Made by a program: the position numbers and the translations under genes | Notes under the pieces: model-generated | Told to the model about the DNA's origin: nothing | The model's input: only the letters and a program-made list of their open reading frames with translations | Databases searched by the model: none | Source: Bradyrhizobium sp. AZCC 1693 | GTDB taxonomy: Bacteria; Pseudomonadota; Alphaproteobacteria; Rhizobiales; Xanthobacteraceae | Direction of reading: 5' to 3' | Assembly: GCF_036924745.1 (NCBI RefSeq) | Contig: NZ_JAZHSD010000001.1 | Location: 5,890,001-5,954,000 of the forward strand | Length of the DNA: 64,000 nucleotides | Shown here: positions 1 to 9,087 of the stretch, piece after piece | Layout: each line of letters begins with the position of its first letter | How positions within the stretch are numbered: the stretch's first letter is position 1

Positions 1-1256
1 TCGGTGACGAAGCGCTGCAGGAACAGCGCGCAGGTGATCGAGCCGGCAAAGCCGCCGGACGGCGCATTGTTGATGTCGGCTGTCTTCGAATCCAGCCAGG
101 AATCATAGGGCGGCCACAGCGGCATTCGCCACAATGGATCGTTCTCCCGTTTCGCATGGACTGCGACGCTTTCGGCCAGCGTCTCATCATGGGTGTAAAA
201 GGGCGGTAAATCCGGTCCCAGCGCCACCCGCGCCGCCCCCGTCAGGGTGCCGAGGTCAACCAGCAGATCCGGCTTCTCCTCGTCCGCCAGCGCCAGCGCA
301 TCCGCCAGCACCAGCCGCCCCTCGGCGTCGGTGTTGCCGATCTCGACCGTCGGTCCCTTGCGCGACTTGAAGATGTCGAGCGGGCGGAAGGCGTTGCCGG
401 CCACCGCGTTCTCGACCGCGGGGATCAGGACGCGCAGCCGCACTTTCAGCTTCGCATCCATCACCATCTGCGCCAGCGCCAGCACGTTGGCGGCGCCGCC
501 CATGTCCTTTTTCATGATCAGCATGCCGCTGGACGGTTTTAAGTCGAGGCCGCCGGTGTCGAAGCAGACGCCCTTGCCGACCAGCGTCACTTTGGGATGG
601 GCGGGATCGCCCCAGCTCAGGTCGATCAGGCGCGGGACGCGCGTCGAGGCCATGCCGACGGCGTGGATCAGCGGAAAGTTCTGCTTCACCAGCTCGTCGC
701 CGACGATGCAGTTGAACTGGGCGCCGAAGCGCGTCGCCAATTGCTGCGCAGCTTCTGCCAGTTCCGCCGGGCCCATGTCGTTCGACGGCGTATTGATCAG
801 GTCGCGCGCCAGCGCGGCCGCCTCCGACATCCGCGCGATATCGGCGACATCGACGCCGTCGGGCGGCGTCAGCCGGACGTTGGGCCGGTCCGCCTTGCGA
901 TAACGGCCGAAGCGATAGCTCCCAAGGGCAAAGGCCAGCGTCGCGAGCCGCGCATCATGCGGCGCATTGGAAAAGCGATAGACGCCCGGCGGCAGCAGGC
1001 CGGGCAGGGCGCCGGGCCTGAACAGGTCGCGGGATTTGCTGCTCTCGTCCTCGATGCCGAAAACGACCTGCGCGATCTTTCCGTCGGGCGCGGGCAGCGT
1101 CAGGCATTTGCCGGGCTTGGCGGTGAAGTCGTTGGCCGCCGCAAACTGCCGGGCTTGCTCGGGAAGCTCCCTGGCGATCCCGGGCCATGTGGTCTTGGTA
1201 GCGAAAATGATCGGAATGGCAGCGGCGTCGGGCGCGGTCTCGAACGGGGATTGCAT
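1..1256 (-). CDS. Leucyl aminopeptidase family (M17) protein, 3' end cut by window edge
   Basis: About 418 codons run from an ATG at 1256 and leave the window without a stop, so the C-terminus is missing. The M17 signature NTDAEGR is at about residues 308-314. The metal- and substrate-site segments GKGVCFDTGGLDLKPS (about 228-243) and MKKDMGG (about 248-254) are intact. The family uses two metal ions to remove N-terminal residues from peptides in the cytoplasm. The N-terminal third is divergent and matches the shorter PepB-like rhizobial proteins better than classical PepA. It is transcribed away from tadD, with about 135 bp between their starts. Family assignment is firm; the exact peptide preference cannot be read from sequence. 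Confidence 0.93.
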   Translation of the reverse strand, partial: MQSPFETAPDAAAIPIIFATKTTWPGIARELPEQARQFAAANDFTAKPGKCLTLPAPDGKIAQVVFGIEDESSKSRDLFRPGALPGLLPPGVYRFSNAPHDARLATLAFALGSYRFGRYRKADRPNVRLTPPDGVDVADIARMSEAAALARDLINTPSNDMGPAELAEAAQQLATRFGAQFNCIVGDELVKQNFPLIHAVGMASTRVPRLIDLSWGDPAHPKVTLVGKGVCFDTGGLDLKPSSGMLIMKKDMGGAANVLALAQMVMDAKLKVRLRVLIPAVENAVAGNAFRPLDIFKSRKGPTVEIGNTDAEGRLVLADALALADEEKPDLLVDLGTLTGAARVALGPDLPPFYTHDETLAESVAVHAKRENDPLWRMPLWPPYDSWLDSKTADINNAPSGGFAGSITCALFLQRFVT

Positions 1257-1391
1257 GCGGGTCTCGCGGAAGGGGACGGGCGGGGTGGTGCCGATGGCAT
1301 AGCACGGCCAATTAACCGGCCGTTAGGGTTAACAGTCTATTGCTGGCGCGTTCGGCTCCCTTCGCCAGCCATTCCCGTGAGTTGAAGTGCC

Positions 1392-2216
1392 ATGCGTCGA
1401 CAGTCCTGCCATTCCCGGTCTCTTGCCCGGTTCCTCTCCTCCGCGGCCGTGACGGCGGTTCTCGCTGCCGGCCTTGGCGGCTGCCAGACCATGTCCGACA
1501 TAACGGGGTCGCTGACCTCATCGTCTCCCAAAGCACAGGCCGTTCCCGACGATCCGCGCCGCGCGGTCGAGGTTTACGGCGAGCGATATCGCGCCAACCC
1601 CAAGGATGCCGAGGCGGCAATGGGATACGGCCAGGCGCTGCGCGCCACCGGCCAGCGGGCGCAGGCCGCCGCCGTGCTCGAACAGGCCACCATCGCCCAT
1701 CCCGGCAACAAGACGCTGCTTGCCGCTTACGGCCGCGCGCTCGCCGACAACGGCAATTCGCAGGCGGCCTTCGATGTGCTCAGCCGCGCCCATTCGCCCG
1801 CCAATCCCGACTGGCGTATTCTTTCGGTGCAGGGCACCACGCTCGACAAGATGGGCAAGCACGAGGAGGCCCGCGGCTATTACGCGAGCGCGCTGAAGAT
1901 CGTGCCGGAAGAGCCGTCGGTGCTGTCCAATCTCGGTCTCTCCTACATGCTGACGCGGGAGTTGCCGCAAGCCGAGGAAACGCTGCGACGCGCCCATTCC
2001 AATCCCCGCGCCGACGGGAGGGTACGGCAAAACCTGGCGCTCGTGGTCGGCCTGCAGGGCCGCTTCGCGGAAGCCGAGACCATCGCCAAGGGCGATCTGC
2101 CCGCCGACGAAGCGGCCGCCAATGTGGCCTACTTGCGGGAAATGCTGAGCCGCAAGGACAGCCCGCGCAATGGCGGCAAGACCGTGCCGGTCGCAGCCCT
2201 CAACCGGCCCGACTGA
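1392..2216 (+). CDS. tadD: TadD-like TPR lipoprotein of the Tad pilus system
   Basis: This 274-residue protein has a lipoprotein signal sequence ending in a lipobox-like LGGC near residue 31, so it is probably anchored to the outer membrane. Several tetratricopeptide repeats follow from about residue 55 to 230, with patterns such as AAMGYGQALRATGQ and SNLGLSYMLTRELPQAEETL. TadD-type pilotins help the Tad secretin assemble. It lies next to tadC and tadB, convergent with them, which supports the role. The stop is followed by about 326 bp of repeat-bearing spacer. TPR lipoproteins are a broad group, so the name leans on context. Confidence 0.85.
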   Translation: MRRQSCHSRSLARFLSSAAVTAVLAAGLGGCQTMSDITGSLTSSSPKAQAVPDDPRRAVEVYGERYRANPKDAEAAMGYGQALRATGQRAQAAAVLEQATIAHPGNKTLLAAYGRALADNGNSQAAFDVLSRAHSPANPDWRILSVQGTTLDKMGKHEEARGYYASALKIVPEEPSVLSNLGLSYMLTRELPQAEETLRRAHSNPRADGRVRQNLALVVGLQGRFAEAETIAKGDLPADEAAANVAYLREMLSRKDSPRNGGKTVPVAALNRPD

Positions 2217-2542
2217 GCATCGCAGCCGTCGTCGCCCGCACGCAGCCGTCATCACCCGCCACAGGTCGCGCGAACGCGCCCGACTTGCTCCAGGCTCCGG
2301 CGGGTGACTTGTCCGCCGTAGCTCGGAGGGCGAAGGCGAATCCAATATTCCAACGCTGTTCGCAAGCAGGGCCGGGTGTAGCGTCGTACCGCCTCGCCCG
2401 GTTCCGGCTGTGCAAGACCTCTGCTCCAAGACCTCTGCTCCAAGACTTCTGCTCAGAGACCTCTGCTCAGAGACTTCGCTCGGGCTTTCCCGGTGCGGGC
2501 TTGTCGAAGTTTTGGCCAGACGGCCAAGCCGCGCCGATTGCC
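2217..2542. other. Intergenic spacer between convergent tadD and tadC with repeats
   Basis: No gene is supported here. The first 200 bp contain fragments such as GTCATCACCCGCC and GGCGGGTGACTTG that resemble the intergenic repeat seen again near 46672-46735. The second part holds a short tandem repeat at 2413-2481. No clear rho-independent terminator with a T-run was seen, although both flanking genes end here. Confidence 0.6.
2413..2481. repeat. Tandem repeat, about five units of 14-15 bp
   Basis: The unit AAGACCTCTGCTCC/A recurs about five times with small changes (AGACTTCTGCTCAG, AGACCTCTGCTCAG, AGACTTCGCTC). It lies just past the 3' ends of two convergent genes and is not in a reading frame of either. 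There are no unique spacers between the units, so it is not a CRISPR array. Confidence 0.75.
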
Positions 2543-3517
2543 TTAGTGCATCATCTGGACCTTGATGTAGGTCGGTCCGAGAATGACGATGAACAGGCAC
2601 GGCAGGAAGAACAGGATCATCGGCACGGTCAGCTTCGGCGGCAGCGCTGCCGCCTTCTTCTCGGCCTCGGTCATCCGCATGTCGCGGTTTTCCTGCGCCA
2701 TCACGCGCAGGCTCTGGCCGAGCGGGGTGCCGTAGCGTTCCGACTGCATCAGCGCCAGGCAGACCGATTTCACGCCCTCGAGGCCGGTGCGCTTGGCGAG
2801 GTTCTCGTAGGCCACCTTGCGATCCTGCAGGTAGGACAATTCGGCCGTGGTCAGCGCGAATTCCTCCGACAGCGCGATCGATTGCCCGGCGATCTCGGTT
2901 GCGACCTTGCGGAAGGCGACTTCGACCGACATGCCGGACTCGATGCAGATCAGAAGCAGGTCGAGCGCGTCGGGAAAGGCGCGCTTGATCTGGAGCTGGC
3001 GCTTGGTGATGGCGTTCTTCAGGAACAGCATCGGCGCCTGCAGGCCGAGATAGGCGGCGGCGATACAAATGCCGAGCTTGACCGTCAATGACTTGTCAAA
3101 CTGCGTGATCACGAACACGTAGAGCGCCGCGCCGAGAAACAGCGCGATCGGCGTCATCGCGCGGGCAAACAGGAAAGTGACGTAGGGCGCGTGGCCGCGA
3201 TAGCCGGCCATGATCAGCTTGTCGCGTGCGGCTTCCTGCGCCAGCCATCTGGTCAGGTTGAAATCTTCCACCACCTTGGAAACAAGTTGCGTCGGCGCTT
3301 GCCGCAGCGACACTTTTTCCGACTTGTTGAGGCGGTCGCGCTCGCGCTGGCGGAGCCGTTCGCGCTCGCTGGCGACCGCTTTCATGCGCTTGGCGAGGCC
3401 TTCGCCGGCAAACAGCGGCATGATCAGCGTATAGGCGGTCGCACTTGCCGCGATCGCGGCAAGCAGCATGGTCATGAACCGCGCGTCGTGCATCTTGGAG
3501 ATCAGCAAATCAATCAT
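2543..3517 (-). CDS. tadC: TadC, inner-membrane platform protein of the Tad pilus
   Basis: This 324-residue protein belongs to the type II secretion F family. It has an N-terminal membrane segment, a cytoplasmic block around residues 60-110, central paired membrane helices, and a C-terminal hydrophobic stretch (MILFFLPCLFIVILGP). The F-domain pattern DALDLLLICIESGMSVEVAF, at about residues 187-206, is clear. TadB and TadC form the platform on which the CpaF ATPase drives pilin assembly. It follows tadB with a 10-bp gap, so the two are translationally linked. Confidence 0.93.
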   Translation of the reverse strand: MIDLLISKMHDARFMTMLLAAIAASATAYTLIMPLFAGEGLAKRMKAVASERERLRQRERDRLNKSEKVSLRQAPTQLVSKVVEDFNLTRWLAQEAARDKLIMAGYRGHAPYVTFLFARAMTPIALFLGAALYVFVITQFDKSLTVKLGICIAAAYLGLQAPMLFLKNAITKRQLQIKRAFPDALDLLLICIESGMSVEVAFRKVATEIAGQSIALSEEFALTTAELSYLQDRKVAYENLAKRTGLEGVKSVCLALMQSERYGTPLGQSLRVMAQENRDMRMTEAEKKAAALPPKLTVPMILFFLPCLFIVILGPTYIKVQMMH

Positions 3518-3527
3518 GGCAGCACCG

Positions 3528-4505
3528 TCAGAAGTCGAAATTGATCATTTTCTTCATCACCAGGATGCCGATCGTCATCCAGACGACGCAGCACACCAGC
3601 ATGAACTGACCGATTTGATGGGTCCAAAGCATCGCGATGTAGTCGGGCGTCGACATCCAGACCAGCAGCATCACGATCGGCGGCAGCGCGCCGATGATGC
3701 TTGCGGAGGCCTTGGCTTCCGTCGACATCGCCTGAATCTTCTCGGCCATCTTCTTGCGGTCGCGCAGCACCTTGGAGAGGTTGCCGAGCGCTTCCGACAG
3801 GTTACCGCCGGACTTCTGCTGGATCGCGACCACGATGCCGAAGAAGTTCGCCTCCGGCAGCGGCATCCGCTCATACAGGCGCGCGCAGGCTTCGCCGAGC
3901 GGCATGCCGATGGTCTGGGTTTCGATGATGGCTCTGAACTCGCTCTTGAGCGGCTCGGGCGAATCGGTTGCCACCACCTTGATCGATTCGAACAGCGGCA
4001 GACCGGCCTTGATGCCGCGCACGATGACGTCGACGGCGTCGGGCAGCGCCTTCAGAAACGCCTTCTCGCGTCGCCTCTTGAGAAAGCCGAGGACCCAGCG
4101 CGGCAGGCCGAGGCCCGTGGCGAAAGCCATCACAGCGGCGCCCAGCGGGTGGCGGCCGATCATGAAGGCGAGCACGAATCCGACCACGCCGGAAACGCCT
4201 GACACGATCCAGAATTTCTGGGGCGTCCAGGATCCCAAGCCGGCCTGGGCGAGGCGGCCGGTGAGCGAGACGGCATTGTCCTTCTTGTGTCGGGCTTCGA
4301 GCTCCTTCAGCGAACCCTCGACCTGCTCACGGCGCGAGCGCTGGGTTTTCTCGACCTGACGCGCCGGAGCGTCGGTACGTGCGATCGAGGCGCGGCGCGA
4401 TTCGGCCTTCCTCTCGCCTGACAGCGATGGATAGATGAATACCCAGGCCAGGCCGCCAATGGCGGTGGCGGCGAGAAACGCCAGTGCGAGCGCCTGTATG
4501 CTCAT
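3528..4505 (-). CDS. tadB: TadB, inner-membrane platform protein of the Tad pilus
   Basis: The protein is 325 residues from the ATG at 4505. A longer frame reaches back to 4682, but that part overlaps cpaF, so the internal ATG is preferred; it lies 7 bp after the cpaF stop. An N-terminal membrane helix (ALALAFLAATAIGGLAWVF) is followed by a charged, probably coiled segment. The F domain follows, with DAVDVIVRGIKAGLPLFESI and GGNLSEALGNLS, and two C-terminal membrane helices. It pairs with TadC as the pilus assembly platform. Confidence 0.93.
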   Translation of the reverse strand: MSIQALALAFLAATAIGGLAWVFIYPSLSGERKAESRRASIARTDAPARQVEKTQRSRREQVEGSLKELEARHKKDNAVSLTGRLAQAGLGSWTPQKFWIVSGVSGVVGFVLAFMIGRHPLGAAVMAFATGLGLPRWVLGFLKRRREKAFLKALPDAVDVIVRGIKAGLPLFESIKVVATDSPEPLKSEFRAIIETQTIGMPLGEACARLYERMPLPEANFFGIVVAIQQKSGGNLSEALGNLSKVLRDRKKMAEKIQAMSTEAKASASIIGALPPIVMLLVWMSTPDYIAMLWTHQIGQFMLVCCVVWMTIGILVMKKMINFDF

Positions 4506-4512
4506 GGACCCC

Positions 4513-5979
4513 TCACGTCTTCTCGGTGACTTCGGCGGCGTCGAGCGCGGCTGCAAGCCGCTTCTCTTCGCCGTAATATCGCGCCCGTTCCCAGAACCGC
4601 GGACGTCCGATGCCGGTCGAGCGGTGCCGCCCGATGATCTTGCCGTTCGCGTCTTCGCCGACCATGTCGTACAGGAACACATCCTGGGTGATGATGGTGT
4701 CGCCTTCCATGCCCATCACCTCGGTGATGTGGGTGATGCGGCGCGAGCCATCGCGAAGGCGCGCGGCCTGCACGATGACATCGATCGAGGCGCAGATCAT
4801 CTCGCGGATGGTGCGCGAGGGCAGCGAGAAGCCGCCCATCGTGATCATCGATTCGCAGCGTGACAGGGCTTCGCGCGGGTTGTTGGCGTGCAGCGTTCCC
4901 ATCGAGCCGTCGTGGCCGGTATTCATGGCCTGCAGCAGGTCGAACGCTTCGGGTCCGCGGACTTCGCCGACGATGATGCGTTCGGGGCGCATGCGCAGGC
5001 AGTTGCGGACCAGTTCGCGCATCGTGACCTGGCCTTCGCCTTCGATGTTGGGCGGCCGAGTTTCCAGCCGCACCACGTGAGGCTGCTGCAGCTGAAGTTC
5101 GGCTGCGTCTTCGCAGGTGATGACGCGCTCGTCCTCCTCGATGAACTGGGTCAGGCAGTTCAGCAGCGTGGTCTTGCCCGAACCGGTGCCGCCCGAGATC
5201 AGCACGTTGCAGCGGACACGGCCGATGATCTGCAAGATCTGCGCGCCTTCCGGCGAGATCGCGCCGAACTTGACCAGCTGGTCGAGCGTCAGCTTGTCCT
5301 TCTTGAACTTACGAATGGTGAGGGCGGGCCCGTCGATCGCCAGCGGCGGAACGATGGCGTTGACGCGGGAGCCGTCGGCCAAGCGGGCGTCGCAGATCGG
5401 CGAGGATTCGTCGACGCGCCGGCCGACCTGGCTGACGATGCGCTGGCAGATGTTGAGCAGCTGCTGGTTGTCGCGGAAGCGGATGCCGGTCTTCTGGATC
5501 TTGCCGGCGACTTCGATGAACACCGTGCCGGCGCCGTTGACCATGATGTCGGCGATATCATCGCGCGACAATAGCGGCTCCAGCGGGCCGTAGCCGAGCA
5601 CGTCGTTGCAGATGTCGTCGAGCAGTTCTTCCTGCTCGGCGATCGACATCACGATGTTCTTGATCGCGATGATCTCGTTGACGATGTCGCGGATTTCCTC
5701 GCGCGCGGACTCGCCGTCGAGCTTGGCGAGCTGGGCGAGGTCGATCGCCTCGATCAGGGCGCCGAAGATGGTCGCCTTGACCTGGTAGTAATTGTCGGAT
5801 CGCCTCGCCTCCATGGCAGGGGCGGGCGGCGGCGCCTTCATGGGCGCGATCGGAGGCGACGCGACGGCCGGCGCGGCCACCTCGCGCGAAACGGCCGGCG
5901 CTGAAGCCGGCTCCGGCGCCTGAATGGCGGGCTTCAGTACCCGCGTATCGATATCATTTCCACTACGCTTACCGAACAC
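4513..5979 (-). CDS. cpaF: CpaF/TadA, Tad pilus secretion ATPase
   Basis: This 488-residue cytoplasmic ATPase belongs to the type II/IV secretion (VirB11-like) family. A proline- and alanine-rich N-terminus of about 60 residues precedes the conserved core. The Walker A motif GGTGSGKTT lies near residue 265. It is followed by the Asp box (EDAAELQLQ), the Walker B-like segment RPERIIVGEVRGPEA, and the His box GSMGTLHANN. The protein powers pilin polymerisation, and in some species retraction, through TadB/TadC. It is encoded directly after cpaE (22 bp gap) and before tadB. All catalytic motifs look intact. Confidence 0.96.
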   Translation of the reverse strand: MFGKRSGNDIDTRVLKPAIQAPEPASAPAVSREVAAPAVASPPIAPMKAPPPAPAMEARRSDNYYQVKATIFGALIEAIDLAQLAKLDGESAREEIRDIVNEIIAIKNIVMSIAEQEELLDDICNDVLGYGPLEPLLSRDDIADIMVNGAGTVFIEVAGKIQKTGIRFRDNQQLLNICQRIVSQVGRRVDESSPICDARLADGSRVNAIVPPLAIDGPALTIRKFKKDKLTLDQLVKFGAISPEGAQILQIIGRVRCNVLISGGTGSGKTTLLNCLTQFIEEDERVITCEDAAELQLQQPHVVRLETRPPNIEGEGQVTMRELVRNCLRMRPERIIVGEVRGPEAFDLLQAMNTGHDGSMGTLHANNPREALSRCESMITMGGFSLPSRTIREMICASIDVIVQAARLRDGSRRITHITEVMGMEGDTIITQDVFLYDMVGEDANGKIIGRHRSTGIGRPRFWERARYYGEEKRLAAALDAAEVTEKT

Positions 5980-6440
5980 GATGGCACTCCACGCAGGCTG
6001 TCTACTTCTTGGCCCGCAACTTCTCGATCAAAGGCGACAGCAACGAACTCTTCGGCTTCTTGGTCTCGCCGCGGCCGGTGAGCCGCTGCGCAATCTGCAG
6101 GAACATCTCGGTGGTGCGATGGGTTGCGGCGATTTCCGCGATCATCTGGCCGTTGTTGGCGGCCGAACCGAAGATTTGCGGCTCGAACGGTATCGTGGCG
6201 ATCGGGTGATTTTCGATCGCCTTGGCGAATTCGGCGGCGGGGATCTCCGGACGCTTCGGGATGCCGACCTGATTGAGGCAATAGAGCGGGGCGCGATCGT
6301 TCGGCCGCGATGTCTTCAAGAGGTCGTAGATGTTCTTGGTGTTGCGCAAATTGGCGAGATCGGGCGCCGCCACGATCAGGATGTCGTCGGCCGCGATCAG
6401 CGCGCGCTTGGTCCATCCCGACCATTGATGGGGGATGGAG

Positions 6441-7446
6441 TCACGTTTGAAGTGCAACGATTGATTTGAGTGCGGAGAATGCCTCGGCGGGCGTCTTGAA
6501 GTCCAGGCATTTGCGTGGGGTATCGTTGAGGCGCTGAACGTGCCGCTTGAGGTCGGCTGCCGTGATGAGTTTGAGGTCAGTTTTGCGGGGCAGCAGGCGT
6601 CGTAAGCGCCCGATGGATGTTTTCCACGCCGCCTTTTTGCCAGGGACTATGGGGATCGCAGAAGAAGGTCTGGACGCCGAGGGTTTGGTGAAGCCTGTGA
6701 TGCTCGGCGAATTCGTTCCCGTTGTCGAAGCTGACGGTTTTGCGCATTGCTTGGGGAAGTTTGCCGAGTTGACGGCCGATGGTCCGAGCGGTGCGGACAG
6801 CTTTTCGATCGAGTGGTCGGTGAACCATGTTGAAGCGGGTTTGCCGTTCGTGGAGAACAAGCAACCCTTGGCCACATCGGGCGAACAGCATGAAGTCGGC
6901 TTCCCAATGGCCCGGTGTCCCGCGGCCTTCGACCTCGGCGGGGCGTTCGGTGATCGAGCGCCGTTGTTTGATGAGGCTGGCGGGGCTGCGTCCTGGACGG
7001 TGCCCTCGTCTTCGTTTGCGGCGCGGCAGCAGGCGGTGCCAGCAATCCTTCTGAGCGGCACGATGATAGATGAAACGATAGATTGACTCATGGCTGATGA
7101 TGACGCGACCATGTTCCAGCGCCAGCCGGCCAGCGATCTGCTCTGGGGAATGTCCCATCGCAAGGCGTTTGCCCACGCGGTTTCGCAGGTCCGGCTGGCG
7201 CGCCAGCTTGAAGCGGCCATCCCACCGTCGCCGACGCTCGGCCAATTGCTGAGCCCGGACAGGCTCGTAGCCCCCGGCCCAGACCTTGGTAGGCCGGGAA
7301 TTGCGCCGCAGCTCCCGGCTGATCGTCGATGGCGCCCGGTCGAGCGCAGACGCAATTTCGTTTTGAGATTTACCGCCTGCATGCAGGCGGTAAATCTCAA
7401 CGCGCTCTTCAAGGCTGAGCTGGCCATAACATTGTCCCATCGCCAC
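6441..7446 (-). pseudogene. IS30-family transposase with a +1 frameshift
   Basis: The frame opens with a GTG at 7446 (an ATG at 7440 is equally possible) and an N-terminal helix-turn-helix (EIYRLHAGGKSQNEIA). A DDE integrase core follows: GHWEADFM (D), SFDNGNEF (D) and WQKGGVEN (E). Just after that Glu the frame shifts near 6614-6619 and stops at 6577. The family's C-terminal sequence (IGRLRRLLPRKTD... and NDTPRKCLDFKTPAEAF) continues in the adjacent frame to a stop at 6441. One extra base explains the break. All three catalytic acids precede the frameshift, but the C-terminal domain is lost from the primary product. Confidence 0.87.
7363..7400. repeat. Perfect 38-bp palindrome inside the transposase gene
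   Basis: The sequence from TTGAGATTTACC to its exact complement ending AAATCTCAA reads the same on both strands, centred on GCATGC at about 7381/7382. It codes for the transposase N-terminal residues VEIYRLHAGGKSQ. In RNA it would form a long hairpin close to the translation start. Confidence 0.9.
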
Positions 7447-8325
7447 AACACCCTAGCAGGTGTTGCACTTGTGTCGTGAGCCCAAGGGGTACGTCGAGCA
7501 CGATGCAGGGCATCGTGGTGCGAAGCGTATCGAAGATCGAATCGAACGCCTCCGCGCCGAAATCGTAGACCCGGTCGAGGGTCGCCGGCGCCGCCAGCAG
7601 GCTGAGATGGTCGGTGCATTTCGACAGCAGGCGGTCGAGGAACGCGGTATCGACCCGGTCGGGCGAGAACACCGCATCCGCGATACCCTGCGGCGGGTCC
7701 TGATTGTAGTCGAGGCCGGCGGTGCCGAAAGCGAGATCGAGATCGGCGACCACGGAATCCAGCGCCAGATCGCGCGCGATCGCCCAGGCGACGTTGTGGG
7801 CGACAGTGGATGCGCCAACGCCGCCCTTGGCGCCGACGACGGCAACGATGCGGCCGACAGCCTTGGCTTCCGGCGACGAGAACAGGTTGCAGACCGAGCG
7901 TACGACGTCGATGGCGCTGACCGGGGCGATGACGTAATCGCTGACGCCACGGCGCACCAGTTCGCGATAGAGCATGACGTCGTTGATGCGCCCGATCACG
8001 ATCACACGGGTTCCGGCGTCGCAGACGGTGGCGAGCTGGTCGAGGCCGAGGAGGATGTCGTTGCGGCCTTCGGTCTCCAGGATGATGACGTTCGGGGTCG
8101 GGGCCGAGCGGTAGGCCTCGACGGCAGCGGCCATGCCGCCCATCTGGATCTTGAGGTGAGCCTTGCCGAGGCGACGGTCTTCGCCTGCCGACTGCACGGC
8201 GGCCGCGGTTTCCACCGTCTCGCAGAAAGCCTGCACCGACACCCGCGGCGCCGGCGCGATGTGATCCTCGGTAGACGGAGCCGCGATTTCCGGCTGCTGT
8301 TCTGGGTTCTGGCGCGAGTAAGTGA

Positions 8326-9078
8326 TCATTTGCCGGTATCGCTGAGTTTGGCCTTGTCGGCCTCGGGATAGGTGGTCGCGGTGGGCGTGCCCTTGCGATA
8401 TTTTTCGAAGGCTATGCCACGGCGCGGCGCGAAGGCTGGGGTTTCGGGACGCGGCTGCACGAGATCGGACGGATTGTCGACCATCGCCGCCAGATTGCGC
8501 TGATTGGAGCAGCCGAAATTGTAGTACTGCTTGTTGTCGAAATAGCTCTTGTTGTGGATCGACGGTCCGAGATCCTCCGGCCACAGCCCGCATGGGCCGG
8601 CCACCGCCGAAATCTTCGGATAGTTGAGGCGGATCGCAGCCATGTGCCTGGGATCTTCGGGGCGATACTGGCGGACATTGGTTGCGCGCGGTGGCACGCC
8701 GGCGGCGGCAAGTGTTGCCTGGATTTCGCGCAATGAATCTTCGGCCGCTCGCGCGTTCGGCGTACTGACGGGCACGTCGATGGTGATGATGCCGGTGCCT
8801 TCCCGCATCCAGGTCTGGCCCAGATACATCACGTCGGCGCGCTGGGAGGCGGAAAGGCCGCCGCGTCCGCGGCCGACGAAAACCACGATCGAGCGGTCGG
8901 CTTCCTGAACCGCAATCGGATGGCGCAGGCGATAGTCGTCGGGCGCGCCCGCCGTCGTCACCACATCGGTGGTGTGCTTGCAGGCGCCAAGCGCCACGGA
9001 AAGACCGATCAGCGCTCCCGCCATGCAGAGGGCGCGCCTTGGATCGGCGGGCTTCCTTGATTTCATCCTCGGTGTCAT
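8326..9078 (-). CDS. cpaD: CpaD-family pilus assembly lipoprotein
   Basis: This 250-residue protein has a signal sequence ending in LGAC (Cys near residue 33), so it is a probable lipoprotein. The CpaD core includes DRSIVVFVGRGRGGLSASQR and, near the C-terminus, CGLWPEDLG and NFGCSNQRNLAAMVDNPSDL. CpaD acts at the outer membrane with the CpaC secretin. Its stop overlaps the cpaE start, and its start lies 9 bp after the cpaC stop, consistent with one cpaBCDEF-tadBC transcript. Confidence 0.92.
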   Translation of the reverse strand: MTPRMKSRKPADPRRALCMAGALIGLSVALGACKHTTDVVTTAGAPDDYRLRHPIAVQEADRSIVVFVGRGRGGLSASQRADVMYLGQTWMREGTGIITIDVPVSTPNARAAEDSLREIQATLAAAGVPPRATNVRQYRPEDPRHMAAIRLNYPKISAVAGPCGLWPEDLGPSIHNKSYFDNKQYYNFGCSNQRNLAAMVDNPSDLVQPRPETPAFAPRRGIAFEKYRKGTPTATTYPEADKAKLSDTGK

Positions 9079-9087
9079 CGTCCCGCC

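Larger units (their letters stand above)
6435..7485 (-). mobile_element. IS30-family insertion sequence (about 1.05 kb)
   Basis: The element carries one transposase frame that fills nearly all its length. The ends carry imperfect inverted repeats that share AAGTGCAAC (left at about 6450-6458, right complement at about 7462-7470), with partial matches (CACG, GG) further out. G-runs of five at 6430-6434 and four at 7486-7489 flank it, compatible with a 2-4 bp target duplication that cannot be placed exactly within the runs. The boundaries are inferred from where the cpaE protein resumes and are good to a few bases. Confidence 0.88.
6002..8329 (-). pseudogene. cpaE: cpaE/tadZ pilus localisation ATPase, split by an IS30-family insertion
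   Basis: The 5' part runs from the ATG at 8329 to about 7486. It encodes a receiver-like N-domain and a ParA/MinD-type ATPase with a deviant Walker A (GAKGGVGAST), reaching the residues VLDVP. The 3' part, from about 6434 down to 6002, resumes at HQWSGWTKRAL and continues as the C-terminal ATPase half. Joining VLDVP to HQWSG restores a continuous protein, so the element at about 6435-7485 interrupts a formerly intact gene. Short C-runs at both junctions are consistent with a target-site duplication. The start overlaps the cpaD stop (ATGA). CpaE/TadZ proteins place the Tad machine at the cell pole; this copy should be non-functional. Confidence 0.93.

Noticed and set aside
2413..2481. CRISPR-like array
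   Set aside because: Units are 14-15 bp and directly adjacent without spacers; there are no cas genes. The same holds for 21841-21900.
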